Source: Flavobacterium azizsancarii | GTDB taxonomy: Bacteria > Bacteroidota > Bacteroidia > Flavobacteriales > Flavobacteriaceae | Length of the DNA: 64,000 nt | Direction: 5' to 3' | Assembly (NCBI RefSeq): GCF_027980145.1 | Contig: NZ_JAMZNK010000010.1 | Location: 81,281 to 145,280 of the forward strand | Shown here: positions 45,648 to 54,168 of the stretch, piece by piece | Layout of the letters: the number at the start of each line of letters is the position of its first letter | Numbering within the stretch: position 1 is the stretch's first letter | Program-made: the position numbers and the translations under genes | The notes under the pieces: generated by a model | What the model saw: only the letters and a program-made list of their open reading frames with translations | Told to the model about the DNA's origin: nothing | Databases searched by the model: none

Positions 45648-47219
45648 ATGCATAAAAATCAGCACTTAATATTTCCTTTTCTATTTTTATTGTTCTTTAA
45701 TTGGAGCGCCAATTCACAAGAAAAAATACTATACCCTAAAAACGAATTCAGAGGGGTATGGATTGCAACTGTGGTCAACATCGACTGGCCAAAAACGGCT
45801 ATTGATGGCGTAGAAAAAGAAAAAGCAGATTATCTGGAAATTTTAGATGCGTACAAAAAACTAAATTATAATGCAGTAATTGTTCAGATCAGAAGTGTTG
45901 GTGATGCTTTTTATCCATCAGAATTTGCTCCCTGGTCCCGTTTTTTAACAGGTAAAGAAGGTGTAGCTCCAAACCCATATTACGATACATTGGCGTGGAT
46001 GATTGAGGAAGCGCATAAAAGAGGCTTTGAGTTTCATGCATGGCTGAACCCGTATCGCGCTACTTTCGATTTAAACAAAAATCTTTTAAGCCCTAATCAC
46101 GACATTTTCAAACATCCGGAATGGATGATAGAATATGCCGGAAAACTATATTACGATCCGGCATTGCCTGAAGTGCAGGAACATTTAACCAAAGTCGTAA
46201 AAGAAGTTGTTGACAAATACGATATCGATGCGATTCATTTTGACGATTATTTCTATCCTTATACAGTTCCCGGAAAATCATTTAACGATACCGCTTCGTT
46301 TAGAAAATATGGTGCAGGTTTAAGCCTTTCTGACTGGCGTCGTGCGAATGTGAGCAATTTTGTACACACAATTTCGACTACTATCAAAGCAAGTAAACCA
46401 TGGGTTCAATTCGGAATTAGTCCGTTTGGAGTTTGGCGTAATAAATCAGCAGACCCTAAAGGCTCTGAAACACAATCGACATCAAATTATGATGATTTGT
46501 ATGCCGATCCTGTTTTATGGATGGATCAAAAATGGATCGATTATATCTTACCTCAATTGTATTGGAGCATGAACAACCCAAGAGCTTCTTATTCTAAATT
46601 GGTAAAATGGTGGTCTGAAAATTCTAATAATACTGCACTTTATATTGGTCATGCATCGTACAAAATCAGGGGCGATAGCGATAAAAGCTGGAATTTTATA
46701 AATGAAATCCCAACCCAAATCGACTTTGCCAGAAGTTTCAAAAAAGTAAGCGGAAGTGCTTATTTCAGTTCAAAATGGTTCATGAACAAAAACTTTGATC
46801 TTGTACGTATTTTAGAAGAAAACCAATACAAATATCCTGCGCTTCCTGCTGCAGTTCCTAATTTAAAACACATTGTCATCGATATTCCTGTCGTAAATGA
46901 ATATCAAAAAGACAGTATACATTATGCTTTCAACATAAAAGCGCCGTTGAATACAAAAGTGCGTTATATGGTAATATATGGAGGAGAAAGCACATCGAAA
47001 GTTGACATTAATGATCCATCAAAAATAATTGATAAGATTACAGTTTGTGAAACCAACGGAACTATTCAGTTTTCTATCCCGGCTGAAAAAATGAATCAAT
47101 ACAAAGCTTGCGCTGTAACATTTATAGATTATTATGCAAACGAAAGCACTCCAACTACCATCGATTTAAAAAAGACATTTAAAATTTATACACCTGCACA
47201 ACCTAATGAAAACAGATAA
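45648..47219 (+). CDS. exported glycoside hydrolase-like family 10 protein (GHL10, DUF187-like)
   Basis: A 523-residue protein with a signal peptide (1-24, ending SANSQ), so periplasmic or surface. The catalytic-type TIM barrel (about 32-350) opens with EFRGVWIATVVNIDWP and contains FEFHAWLNPYRATFD, YDIDAIHFDDYFYP (acidic candidates) and FGISPFGVWRN, all hallmarks of GHL10/YngK-like proteins. A C-terminal beta domain follows (about 400-510). The activity of the family is poorly known; some members act on peptidoglycan-related sugars. The stop overlaps the start of the AmpG-like gene by 14 bases, so the two are coupled. Confidence 0.9.
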   Translation: MHKNQHLIFPFLFLLFFNWSANSQEKILYPKNEFRGVWIATVVNIDWPKTAIDGVEKEKADYLEILDAYKKLNYNAVIVQIRSVGDAFYPSEFAPWSRFLTGKEGVAPNPYYDTLAWMIEEAHKRGFEFHAWLNPYRATFDLNKNLLSPNHDIFKHPEWMIEYAGKLYYDPALPEVQEHLTKVVKEVVDKYDIDAIHFDDYFYPYTVPGKSFNDTASFRKYGAGLSLSDWRRANVSNFVHTISTTIKASKPWVQFGISPFGVWRNKSADPKGSETQSTSNYDDLYADPVLWMDQKWIDYILPQLYWSMNNPRASYSKLVKWWSENSNNTALYIGHASYKIRGDSDKSWNFINEIPTQIDFARSFKKVSGSAYFSSKWFMNKNFDLVRILEENQYKYPALPAAVPNLKHIVIDIPVVNEYQKDSIHYAFNIKAPLNTKVRYMVIYGGESTSKVDINDPSKIIDKITVCETNGTIQFSIPAEKMNQYKACAVTFIDYYANESTPTTIDLKKTFKIYTPAQPNENR

Positions 47220-48471
47220 CAAACCCTGGTTTTGGATTCCTCTTCTTAATTTTGCATCTGGCTTGCCGTATGCTGTAATTATCTCCGTATCAGTAATTAT
47301 GTATAAAAATCTGGGGATTTCAAATGAAGATATTGGCGTCTACACCAGTTTATTGTATCTGCCTTGGGTTATAAAACCACTTTGGAGCCCTCTTATCGAA
47401 ATCGTAGGAACCAAAAGAAAATGGTTTCTGACCATGCAGCTTATTATTTCTATTGCCTTTTTATTGGTTGGACTGGCAATCCCAACCAGCGGTTTTTTTA
47501 TGATGACCTTAGCCATATTTTGGGTTGCTGCTTTTGCATCAGCTTCAAATGATATTGCCAGTGACGGATTCTATTTATTAGTATTGCCAGAAGATAAACA
47601 ATCTTTTTTTATAGGAATCAGAAGTACTTTTTACAGACTCTCAATGCTGGCCGGAAACGGATTAATCGTGCTTTTAGCAGGATATCTCGAACATAAATAT
47701 GGTGATAATACCAAAGCCTGGTCATACACCATGATTTTTGTAGGTTTACTAATGACTTTTATTACGATATATAATTATTTTTCGACTCCAAGAACAGAAA
47801 TAAATGCAGGAGAAAAACCAAAAGACGTTAACGAGAAAAGCTTCATCACCATCTTTATCAGCTTTTTCAAGAAAAAGCAAATTGGCTTAATACTCTCTTT
47901 TATATTGTTGTTTAGATTAGGAGAATCTCAATTAATCAAAATGTTAAGTCCTTTTTTAATTGATCCGGTAAATGTGGGCGGAATGGGATTAGATACTCAG
48001 GATGTTGGAATCATTTACGGGACTTTTGGAGTTGCAGCTTTAACCATTGGAGGAATCTTAGGCGGAATTGCAATCTCTAAACAAGGGTTAACCAAATGGA
48101 TGCTACCAATGATTTTAACGATGCACCTGCCTATTATTGGTTTCATATTATTGGCACATTTTCATCCTTCATCAGTTTATTACATCTATGCCGTTGTTAT
48201 TATAGAACAATTTGGTTACGGTTTTGGTTTTGCCGCTTTCATGATGTATTTAATTCATGTGGCAGAGGGAGAATCGAAAACAGCACATTACGCTCTTGCA
48301 ACTGGTTTTATGGCATTAGGAATGATGTTACCCGGAATGTTAAGTGGTTTTATTCAGAAATATTTAGGCTACGGAAATTTCTTCATTTGGGTATTTCTGG
48401 CTACAATTCCCGGAATTATTTTATCCCGATTTATAACTTTTCCAAAAGATTTCGGTAAAAAAACAGCATAA
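47206..48471 (+). CDS. ampG: AmpG-like muropeptide MFS permease
   Basis: A 421-residue MFS transporter with 12 predicted helices. The N-terminus WIPLLNFASGLPYAVI with VIMYKNLGISNEDIGVYTS matches the AmpG opening. Also visible: YLPWVIKPLWSPLIEIVGTK, ASNDIASDGFYL and a GESQLIKMLSPFLID segment. AmpG imports GlcNAc-anhydroMurNAc and its peptides. Its overlap with a GHL10 gene and the presence of nagZ, anmK and murQ nearby strongly support a role in wall-fragment recycling. Shorter than the E. coli protein because it lacks the extra C-terminal helices. Confidence 0.85.
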   Translation: MKTDNKPWFWIPLLNFASGLPYAVIISVSVIMYKNLGISNEDIGVYTSLLYLPWVIKPLWSPLIEIVGTKRKWFLTMQLIISIAFLLVGLAIPTSGFFMMTLAIFWVAAFASASNDIASDGFYLLVLPEDKQSFFIGIRSTFYRLSMLAGNGLIVLLAGYLEHKYGDNTKAWSYTMIFVGLLMTFITIYNYFSTPRTEINAGEKPKDVNEKSFITIFISFFKKKQIGLILSFILLFRLGESQLIKMLSPFLIDPVNVGGMGLDTQDVGIIYGTFGVAALTIGGILGGIAISKQGLTKWMLPMILTMHLPIIGFILLAHFHPSSVYYIYAVVIIEQFGYGFGFAAFMMYLIHVAEGESKTAHYALATGFMALGMMLPGMLSGFIQKYLGYGNFFIWVFLATIPGIILSRFITFPKDFGKKTA

Positions 48472-48491
48472 CAGCTATACATATAACGCCC

Positions 48492-48833
48492 ATGGAAATC
48501 AATGAAAACATCCAGGTTGAACGAAACCTGAAAGCAATTGAATTTGAAAAAGCAGGAGAGATTGAGAAAGCAATTGCGTTATACGAACAAAATATTACCG
48601 AAGGTTTTAAAGGAAATCATCCTTATGATCGATTGGCGACAATCTACAAAAACCAAATCGATCTTGATAATGAGATTCGGATTCTAGAAAAAGCCATTAT
48701 TGTTTACGAAGAAATTACACTGGAAGACCGTCTGGAAGGTTTACCAAAACTTTTCCGTTTCAAGAACCGACTCGAAAAAGCCTTGCACACTAAGGCTCAA
48801 CTTGCCAAACAAAAGAAAAGCAAGCTCAAATAA
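48492..48833 (+). CDS. small TPR-like helical protein
   Basis: A 113-residue protein without signal peptide. It is nearly all helical, with a TPR-type pair (AIEFEKAGEIEKAIALYEQ, then HPYDRLATIYKNQIDLDNEI) and a Lys-rich C-terminus (KQKKSKLK). The role is unknown. It lies 20 bp behind the AmpG-like gene in a compact operon and may be a protein-protein adaptor; nothing specific can be said. Confidence 0.75.
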   Translation: MEINENIQVERNLKAIEFEKAGEIEKAIALYEQNITEGFKGNHPYDRLATIYKNQIDLDNEIRILEKAIIVYEEITLEDRLEGLPKLFRFKNRLEKALHTKAQLAKQKKSKLK

Positions 48834-48857
48834 AAATAAATTTTAGTACATTTTATT

Positions 48858-49307
48858 ATGATCACCTTAAAAAGAACGAATTCTGACGATATCGATTTTA
48901 AAAATCTGGTTGTTTTATTAGACCGCGATTTAAAAATCAGAGACGGAGAAGATCACGCCTTTTACAATCAGTTTAATAAAACCGATGCTATAAAACATGT
49001 AATTGTTTTTTACGAAAATGATATTGCCGTGGGTTGCGGTGCTTTTAGAGAAAAAGAAAATGATACCGTCGAGATCAAACGGATGTTTGTACATCCTGAC
49101 TATCGCAAAAAAGGAATTGCAACAACTTTGCTCGAAGCATTAGAAATTTGGGCTACCGAAGTAAACTATAATTATACCATTCTGGAAACAGGAAAAAAAC
49201 AACCCGAAGCAATTAATCTATACCAAAAACTAGGCTATTCTGTAATACCTAATTATCCACCGTACGAAAGCATGGATAATAGTGTTTGCATGAAAAAAGC
49301 GTTATAA
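48858..49307 (+). CDS. GNAT-family N-acetyltransferase
   Basis: A 149-residue cytosolic acetyltransferase. The acetyl-CoA binding motif A is visible as VEIKRMFVHPDYRKKGIAT, with the R/Q-x-x-G-x-A pyrophosphate loop RKKGIA, followed by ILETGKKQPEAINLYQKLGY, also typical of GNAT proteins of the YedL/PhnO-like type. The acceptor is unknown. In this operon an amino-sugar or muropeptide amine would be a reasonable guess, but general cargo is possible. Confidence 0.88.
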   Translation: MITLKRTNSDDIDFKNLVVLLDRDLKIRDGEDHAFYNQFNKTDAIKHVIVFYENDIAVGCGAFREKENDTVEIKRMFVHPDYRKKGIATTLLEALEIWATEVNYNYTILETGKKQPEAINLYQKLGYSVIPNYPPYESMDNSVCMKKAL

Positions 49308-49317
49308 TATTATAAAA

Positions 49318-50925
49318 ATGAAAAATCAAACCTTAATACAAAAAGTGGGACAATTCTTTTTTCCCGCAGTATTTATAAACGACACCGAAGAAAACATTCA
49401 GGAAACAGAACGTTTAATAAAAGAACATAATATTGGCGGATTGACTTTTTTTCATAGTCGTGCCAGCGCAGCAACCAATTTCGAAAGCAAAAAGAAAATT
49501 GTTTTTAATGACGACAGTTATCAAAAAATCAAAGACCTTATTGTTCGTTACCAAAAAGCCGCTCCTACTCCACTCTTAATCAGTATTGACGCCGAATGGG
49601 GTTTAGCAATGCGTATCGAAAAAACACCGCAATATCCTTACGCCATTACACTTGGCGCTTTGCCTGAAAGTAAAGCGAACTTGGTTTACGAGGTTGGAAA
49701 ACAAATTGGACTAGACCTAAAAGCAGCTGGAATTCATTATAATTTATCTCCCCTTGCAGACATCAACAACAACCCCAATAATCCGGTTATTGGCTATCGT
49801 TCTTTTGGAGAAGACAAAAAGAAAGTAGCTGATTTTTCTGTAGAATATCTCAAAGGAATGTCAGAAGTTGGCGTTTTAGGCTGTCTGAAACACTTTCCCG
49901 GACACGGAAACACCAATGTCGATTCGCATTTGGGATTACCGGTTTTAAATGAAACTCTGGAAGAATTAATGCAAAACGAGTTATACCCTTTTATTAAAGG
50001 AATCGAAAATAATGTCGATTCAATTATGATCGGACATCTTGCCGTTCCAAGTTTAAATGACGGAAAAAATACGTCGGCTACTTTATCAAAACCTATTATC
50101 GAAACACTTTTACGCGAGCAATTAGGTTATGATGGTTTGGTAATTTCTGATGCGTTAAACATGCACAGCGTTTCTAAACTATACGATACAAAAGGAGAAT
50201 TGGAATGGGAAGCCTTCAACGCCGGAAACGATATTTTATGTTTTGCCGAAAATGTTCCCGAAGGAATTCAGGCAATCCTTAAAAATGCTTCGCCGGAACG
50301 TATCGAAGAAAGCTTCAACAGAATCATAAACGCTAAAGAAAAAGTAGGGATTTTATTTACTGACACTTTTACTTCCGGAGAATTGGACTTCGAAAAAGCA
50401 TCAGCACTAAATTTTGAAATTGCTCAAAATTCAATCACAAAAATTATTGATAATTCGAATACTCAATTAGCTTTTGAAGCACATAAAAACAATCAGTTAG
50501 CCAAACTAAGTTTATATAAGAACACAGAGAATACTTTTTTCCAGACTTTAAATTCAAAATTAGATTCTCCTGAATTTGCTTTTGAAAGTTTAGAAGCTTC
50601 TGATATAAAATCTATTGCAAATGATTTAGAAAATTTCCAAACAATTATCATTTCATTATTTGTTCCAAAAGCAAAACCAATGAATAATTTCGAAATCAAT
50701 GATGAAGTTTTAGGATTGCTTTCGAACTTGCTGCAAACTAAAAAATGTATTATTTACGTATTCGGAAATCCATATGCATTGCCTATTATTCCTAATATTA
50801 AAAAGGCTTCAGGATTAATTCAGGTCTATCAGGATTTTGAGGAGTTTCAAAAAAATGCGGGAATTCAATTTCTTGAAAATTCAGTTTGCAACGGAAAACT
50901 CCCTGTAAATATTGACTTACACTAA
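49318..50925 (+). CDS. nagZ: NagZ-like beta-N-acetylglucosaminidase (GH3)
   Basis: A 535-residue GH3 enzyme without signal peptide, so cytosolic, like NagZ. The signature KHFPGHG covers residues 191-197, followed by the Asp-His pair loop DSH (202-204) that marks NagZ-type GH3 enzymes. The nucleophile is D278 in LVISDALNMHS. Substrate-binding residues appear in SIDAEWGLAMRI. It would remove GlcNAc from GlcNAc-anhydroMurNAc(-peptides) imported by AmpG. About 190 residues beyond the barrel form a C-terminal domain that short NagZ enzymes lack. Last gene of the operon. Confidence 0.9.
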   Translation: MKNQTLIQKVGQFFFPAVFINDTEENIQETERLIKEHNIGGLTFFHSRASAATNFESKKKIVFNDDSYQKIKDLIVRYQKAAPTPLLISIDAEWGLAMRIEKTPQYPYAITLGALPESKANLVYEVGKQIGLDLKAAGIHYNLSPLADINNNPNNPVIGYRSFGEDKKKVADFSVEYLKGMSEVGVLGCLKHFPGHGNTNVDSHLGLPVLNETLEELMQNELYPFIKGIENNVDSIMIGHLAVPSLNDGKNTSATLSKPIIETLLREQLGYDGLVISDALNMHSVSKLYDTKGELEWEAFNAGNDILCFAENVPEGIQAILKNASPERIEESFNRIINAKEKVGILFTDTFTSGELDFEKASALNFEIAQNSITKIIDNSNTQLAFEAHKNNQLAKLSLYKNTENTFFQTLNSKLDSPEFAFESLEASDIKSIANDLENFQTIIISLFVPKAKPMNNFEINDEVLGLLSNLLQTKKCIIYVFGNPYALPIIPNIKKASGLIQVYQDFEEFQKNAGIQFLENSVCNGKLPVNIDLH

Positions 50926-50993
50926 GTTATAAAAACAAAACCTACACAATAGTCAAATACTATCAATATATAAATATTTATAATCACTTCTTA

Positions 50994-51025
50994 TTGCAAG
51001 AACACTTAGTTATGCGCTACTTTTG
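50994..51025 (+). promoter_or_regulatory. promoter of the 2-Cys peroxiredoxin gene
   Basis: TTG at 50994-50996 (-33) and TACTTTTG at 51018-51025 (-7), 21 bp apart: a good match to the Bacteroidota sigma-factor consensus. The ATG is 35 bp downstream. Confidence 0.55.
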
Positions 51026-51060
51026 CACCAGAAATAAATTTTTAACGTAAAACGAAAAAT

Positions 51061-51699
51061 ATGTCTTTAGTAGGAAAAAAATTCCCAAGTATTGCAGTAG
51101 ATGCTATCTCAGAAATGGGTGATAATTTAAAAATCAACATTCTTGAAGAAGCAGTAAACAACAACAAAAAAGTATTATTGTTCTGGTACCCAAAAGATTT
51201 TACTTTTGTATGCCCAACTGAATTACACGCCTTTCAAGCTGCATTACCAGAATTTGAAAAAAGAAATACAATCGTTATTGGAGCTTCATGCGACACAAAC
51301 GAAGTACACTTTGCTTGGTTAAACACTCCAAAAAACAATGGTGGAATCGAAGGTGTAACGTACCCAATCTTAGCTGATACAAACCGTAATTTAGCTAACA
51401 TTTTAGGTATCCTTGATATCGAATCTACAGAATACAGCGAAGAAACTGATTCAGTTATCATCGAAGGTTCAAACGTAACTTACAGAGCTACTTACCTTAT
51501 TGACGAAACAGGAAAAATCTTCCACGAAAGTGTAAACGATATGCCATTAGGCCGTAACGTAAACGAATACTTACGTATGGTTGATGCTTATACTCACATC
51601 CAGGAAAAAGGAGAAGTTTGTCCTGCAAACTGGGAAGCTGGTAAAGAAGCAATGTCTGCTGACAGAATCAGTACTGCTGAGTACTTAAGCGCAAACTAA
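51061..51699 (+). CDS. typical 2-Cys peroxiredoxin (AhpC/Prx1 type)
   Basis: A 212-residue cytosolic peroxidase that reduces hydrogen peroxide, organic hydroperoxides or peroxynitrite. The peroxidatic Cys51 lies in FTFVCPTELHAF and the resolving Cys187 in GEVCPANW. The Arg of the active site is in VTYRATYLIDE. It belongs to the short AhpC/Prx group. No ahpF is adjacent; a thioredoxin-like gene follows, so thioredoxin may be the reductant (inference). Strong promoter upstream. Confidence 0.93.
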   Translation: MSLVGKKFPSIAVDAISEMGDNLKINILEEAVNNNKKVLLFWYPKDFTFVCPTELHAFQAALPEFEKRNTIVIGASCDTNEVHFAWLNTPKNNGGIEGVTYPILADTNRNLANILGILDIESTEYSEETDSVIIEGSNVTYRATYLIDETGKIFHESVNDMPLGRNVNEYLRMVDAYTHIQEKGEVCPANWEAGKEAMSADRISTAEYLSAN

Positions 51700-51721
51700 A
51701 TTTTTATAAGTTGACAAGATA

Positions 51722-51839
51722 CTAAGTTGCTAAGGTTCTAAGTTTTTTTAGCTTATAGCCTTAGTAACTTAAAATCTCACTGCCTAAAAATATCAAAAGA
51801 GAACTGAGAAGATATGCTAAAAAAAACTTAGCAACTTAG
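51722..51839. repeat. inverted repeat between the peroxiredoxin and thioredoxin genes
   Basis: CTAAGTTGCTAAG (51722-51734) and CTTAGCAACTTAG (51827-51839) are perfect inverted 13-mers with further CTAAG-type words inside and outside. The stem would separate the two transcripts or affect their stability. Confidence 0.65.
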
Positions 51840-51874
51840 ATACTCAGCACCTCAGAACCTTAAAAAACAAAACT

Positions 51875-52183
51875 ATGTTAATCGACTTAAACGAAGATAC
51901 GTTAGCAGATTTAGTTGCTAAAAACGAAAAAGTAGTAGTACAATATTCAGCTTCATGGTGTGGAAATTGCCGTATTATGAAACCAAAATTCAAAAAATTA
52001 GCCACAGAAAATGAAGCTATCACTTTTGTTTTGGTTGATGCTGAAAATTCTCCGGAATCAAGAAAATTAGCCAATGTAAGCAACTTGCCTACTTTCGCTA
52101 CTTTCGTAAACGGAAAATTAGTTGGAGAAACTCAAACTAACAAACAAGAAGTTTTAATCGACTTGGTAAACGCTATTGCTTAA
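51875..52183 (+). CDS. thioredoxin-like protein
   Basis: A 102-residue cytosolic thioredoxin-fold protein. The active site is SWCGNCRIMKPKF with Cys29/Cys32; CGNC replaces the usual CGPC. The cis-proline is in SNLPTFATF. The complete fold is present. Placed between a 2-Cys peroxiredoxin and a DUF6952-like gene, it probably supplies or accepts electrons for peroxide reduction (inference from context). Confidence 0.9.
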   Translation: MLIDLNEDTLADLVAKNEKVVVQYSASWCGNCRIMKPKFKKLATENEAITFVLVDAENSPESRKLANVSNLPTFATFVNGKLVGETQTNKQEVLIDLVNAIA

Positions 52184-52210
52184 TGAAATTGGTTAGACTT
52201 GCTTAGATTT

Positions 52211-52262
52211 TTAGACTTCTTAGATGTTGTCTAAAGTTTCAAAAAAAATCTAAGAAGTCTAA
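52211..52262. repeat. perfect 15-bp stem-loop
   Basis: TTAGACTTCTTAGAT (52211-52225) pairs with ATCTAAGAAGTCTAA (52248-52262). It lies between the thioredoxin-like gene and the next small gene and lacks a terminator T-run. Confidence 0.65.
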
Positions 52263-52291
52263 GAATGTCTAAAAATCTAAGAAATCTAATT

Positions 52292-52549
52292 ATGAAGTTA
52301 CCCGTAATAAAGCAATTAACCCAATTCATCGAAGAAAACGATCAGGATTATATCATTGAAACGATAGAAGTTCTTGAAGCAATGACTGAAATTCCTTCTC
52401 TAAAAGATGAAGAATTAGATGTAATTGGCGAATTAATATCCAATATGTATGGTGCACTTGAAGTACACAAAATGGTAGTTCAGGGCACAGATAAAAAAGA
52501 AGCTTTAAATGCGTTCATGAAACGTGTTTTAGGCTCTATCGATAAATAA
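52292..52549 (+). CDS. small DUF6952-like protein
   Basis: An 85-residue acidic, helical protein: KLPVIKQLTQFIEENDQDYI, then a second helix pair with LDVIGELISNMYGALEVHKM. The frame extends nine codons upstream, but that part comes from the repeat hairpin, so the ATG at 52292 is chosen. I recall such a protein following peroxiredoxin and thioredoxin genes in flavobacteria. Function unknown; the conserved position suggests a link to redox defence. A terminator follows. Confidence 0.75.
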   Translation: MKLPVIKQLTQFIEENDQDYIIETIEVLEAMTEIPSLKDEELDVIGELISNMYGALEVHKMVVQGTDKKEALNAFMKRVLGSIDK

Positions 52550-52583
52550 TCGAGCACTACAAATTAAAAAAACATGACCTAAG

Positions 52584-52616
52584 AAACGCTTTCATTCCAA
52601 GAAAGCGTTTTTTTTG
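52584..52616 (+). terminator. intrinsic terminator after the peroxiredoxin-thioredoxin genes
   Basis: AAACGCTTTC pairs with GAAAGCGTTT, followed by TTTTTTG. The stem is short but perfect, and the position 35 bp past the stop is right. Confidence 0.85.
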
Positions 52617-52684
52617 TTTCAAACTTTCAGTTGTAGCTTTCAATTTATCTCAACTTCCTCATCCTGAGACATGCATTATTATCT

Positions 52685-52756
52685 TTTGTCACCCTGAGCG
52701 GAGTCGAAGGGCGCGCCAATTGGAACGTGAGCTTCGACTCCGCTCAGCCTGACAAA
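52685..52756. repeat. palindromic repeat, CCTGAGCGGAGTCGAAG type
   Basis: Left arm 52685-52709 (with CCTGAGCGGAGTCGAAG) and right arm 52732-52756 (CTTCGACTCCGCTCAG) are inverted with one mismatch, around a GC-rich centre (GGGCGCGCC). It belongs to the same kind of intergenic element as 17385-17486. No gene is found from 52617 to 53267. Confidence 0.8.
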
Positions 52757-52936
52757 CTGCATAAATCTTAAAATCTAAATTCTAAAAATCATTTGAGCGA
52801 GAGCAAGAAAATGGTTTTCATTCTCAGTCTCAGTTTTCAGCGTAATCTTGTCATTGCGATTTCCATGATAACACCAAATCTTTTGTTCTTTTCAACGGAT
52901 TAAAATCTATCTTTCGCAATCATAACCGCAAGCAAA

Positions 52937-53022
52937 GTCATTGCGAGGAACGAAGCAGCTACATTTACAAAATCAATTTTATGTCTCATCGTTAGTGAGA
53001 TTGCTTCGTTCCTCGCAAAGAC
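52937..53022. repeat. palindromic repeat, TTGCGAGGAACGAAG type
   Basis: GTCATTGCGAGGAACGAAGC (from 52937) and GCTTCGTTCCTCGC (to about 53017) are inverted arms around about 40 bp. A further half-copy (TGAGATTGCTCAGTTCTTCG) lies at about 53150, and a fragment of the TCTGCGT family at about 53105. Confidence 0.75.
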
Positions 53023-53236
53023 ACCTAAATCAAATAATCGCTTCCGGAGATCCCACATTCCCCGGGATAACATAAAACAACAATAAAATCCGTAATAATC
53101 CGTTTAATCTGCGTCATCCGCGGGCAAAATATGCGCAATCCTATATGAGATTGCTCAGTTCTTCGCAAAGACAAATTCACATCTTAATCTATACTTAAAC
53201 CCACAACAAATACTTTTAGATTCAAATATTAATCCT

Positions 53237-53244
53237 TACTTTTG
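53237..53244 (+). promoter_or_regulatory. -7-type promoter element of tpx
   Basis: TACTTTTG is an exact TAnnTTTG match 23 bp upstream of the tpx ATG, the same word as before the 2-Cys peroxiredoxin gene. Confidence 0.5.
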
Positions 53245-53267
53245 AACCTCATAAAAAATTAAAAATC

Positions 53268-53765
53268 ATGGCTTCAATAACATTGGGAGGAAATCCTATT
53301 CATACTTCAGGCGAATTACCAACAGTTGGATCACAACTTGCTGATTTCAAATTAGTACAAAACGATTTATCAGTTGCTTCATTAAGTAACTTCGCAGGAA
53401 AAAAATTAGTTTTAAATATTTTTCCAAGTATTGACACAGGAACTTGCGCAACTTCTGTTAGAAAATTCAACGAAAGTGCAAGCAATTTAGAGAACACAAC
53501 TGTTTTATGTATTTCAAGAGATTTACCATTTGCTCAAAAACGTTTTTGTGGAGCTGAAGGATTAGAAAATGTAGTTAACTTATCTGATTTTCAAGCCGGA
53601 ACTTTTGGAAAAGCTAATGGCTTAGAAATCGTTGACGGACCTTTGACTGGTTTACATTCAAGAGCGATTATTGTTGTTGATGAAAACGGAAAAATCACTC
53701 ACACGGAACAAGTTGCTGAAATTGCAAATGAACCAAATTACGAAGCTGCTTTAGCGGCACTATAA
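53268..53765 (+). CDS. tpx: thiol peroxidase
   Basis: A 165-residue atypical 2-Cys peroxiredoxin of the Tpx type. The peroxidatic Cys60 is in SIDTGTCATSVRKFNE and the resolving Cys94 in FAQKRFCGAEGLENV, the family's two hallmark segments and spacing. It reduces alkyl hydroperoxides using thioredoxin. Compared with E. coli, length and motif positions are the same within one residue. dgkA follows after 10 bp, so it may head the downstream operon. Confidence 0.95.
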   Translation: MASITLGGNPIHTSGELPTVGSQLADFKLVQNDLSVASLSNFAGKKLVLNIFPSIDTGTCATSVRKFNESASNLENTTVLCISRDLPFAQKRFCGAEGLENVVNLSDFQAGTFGKANGLEIVDGPLTGLHSRAIIVVDENGKITHTEQVAEIANEPNYEAALAAL

Positions 53766-53775
53766 TATCCTTTAA

Positions 53776-54150
53776 ATGGAATTTCAAAAAGATAATACTT
53801 TTTTTACTGGCCGATTAAAAAGCATGTCTTATGCTTTTAACGGAGCTGTAAAACTTATTCGAACGGAACACAGCATTATGGTTCAATTCTCATTGGGGAT
53901 TTTAATGACCATTGCCGGGTTTTATTTTCATATTTCACAAACCGAATGGCTATGTCAAACAGTAGCCATAGGTTTAGTTTTAAGTGTTGAAGGACTGAAT
54001 ACGGCAGTAGAAAAAATTGCCGATTTCATTCACCCTAATTATCATGAAAGAATCGGTTTTATTAAAGATATTGCTGCAGGAGCGGTATTTTTTGCCGCAA
54101 TGACAGCAATAGCAATAGGCTTGATCATTTATATCCCAAAATTCATATAG
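53776..54150 (+). CDS. dgkA: diacylglycerol kinase family protein
   Basis: A 124-residue three-helix membrane protein. The DgkA signature is complete: FNGAVKLIRTEHSIMVQFSL, then SVEGLNTAVEKIADFIHP and the cytosolic/amphipathic DIAAGAVFFAAMTAI. It phosphorylates diacylglycerol or undecaprenol; which lipid cannot be told from the sequence. It is embedded between tpx and ftsK with very short spacing. Confidence 0.9.
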   Translation: MEFQKDNTFFTGRLKSMSYAFNGAVKLIRTEHSIMVQFSLGILMTIAGFYFHISQTEWLCQTVAIGLVLSVEGLNTAVEKIADFIHPNYHERIGFIKDIAAGAVFFAAMTAIAIGLIIYIPKFI

Positions 54151-54168
54151 GCAACAGGCAACGCAAGA

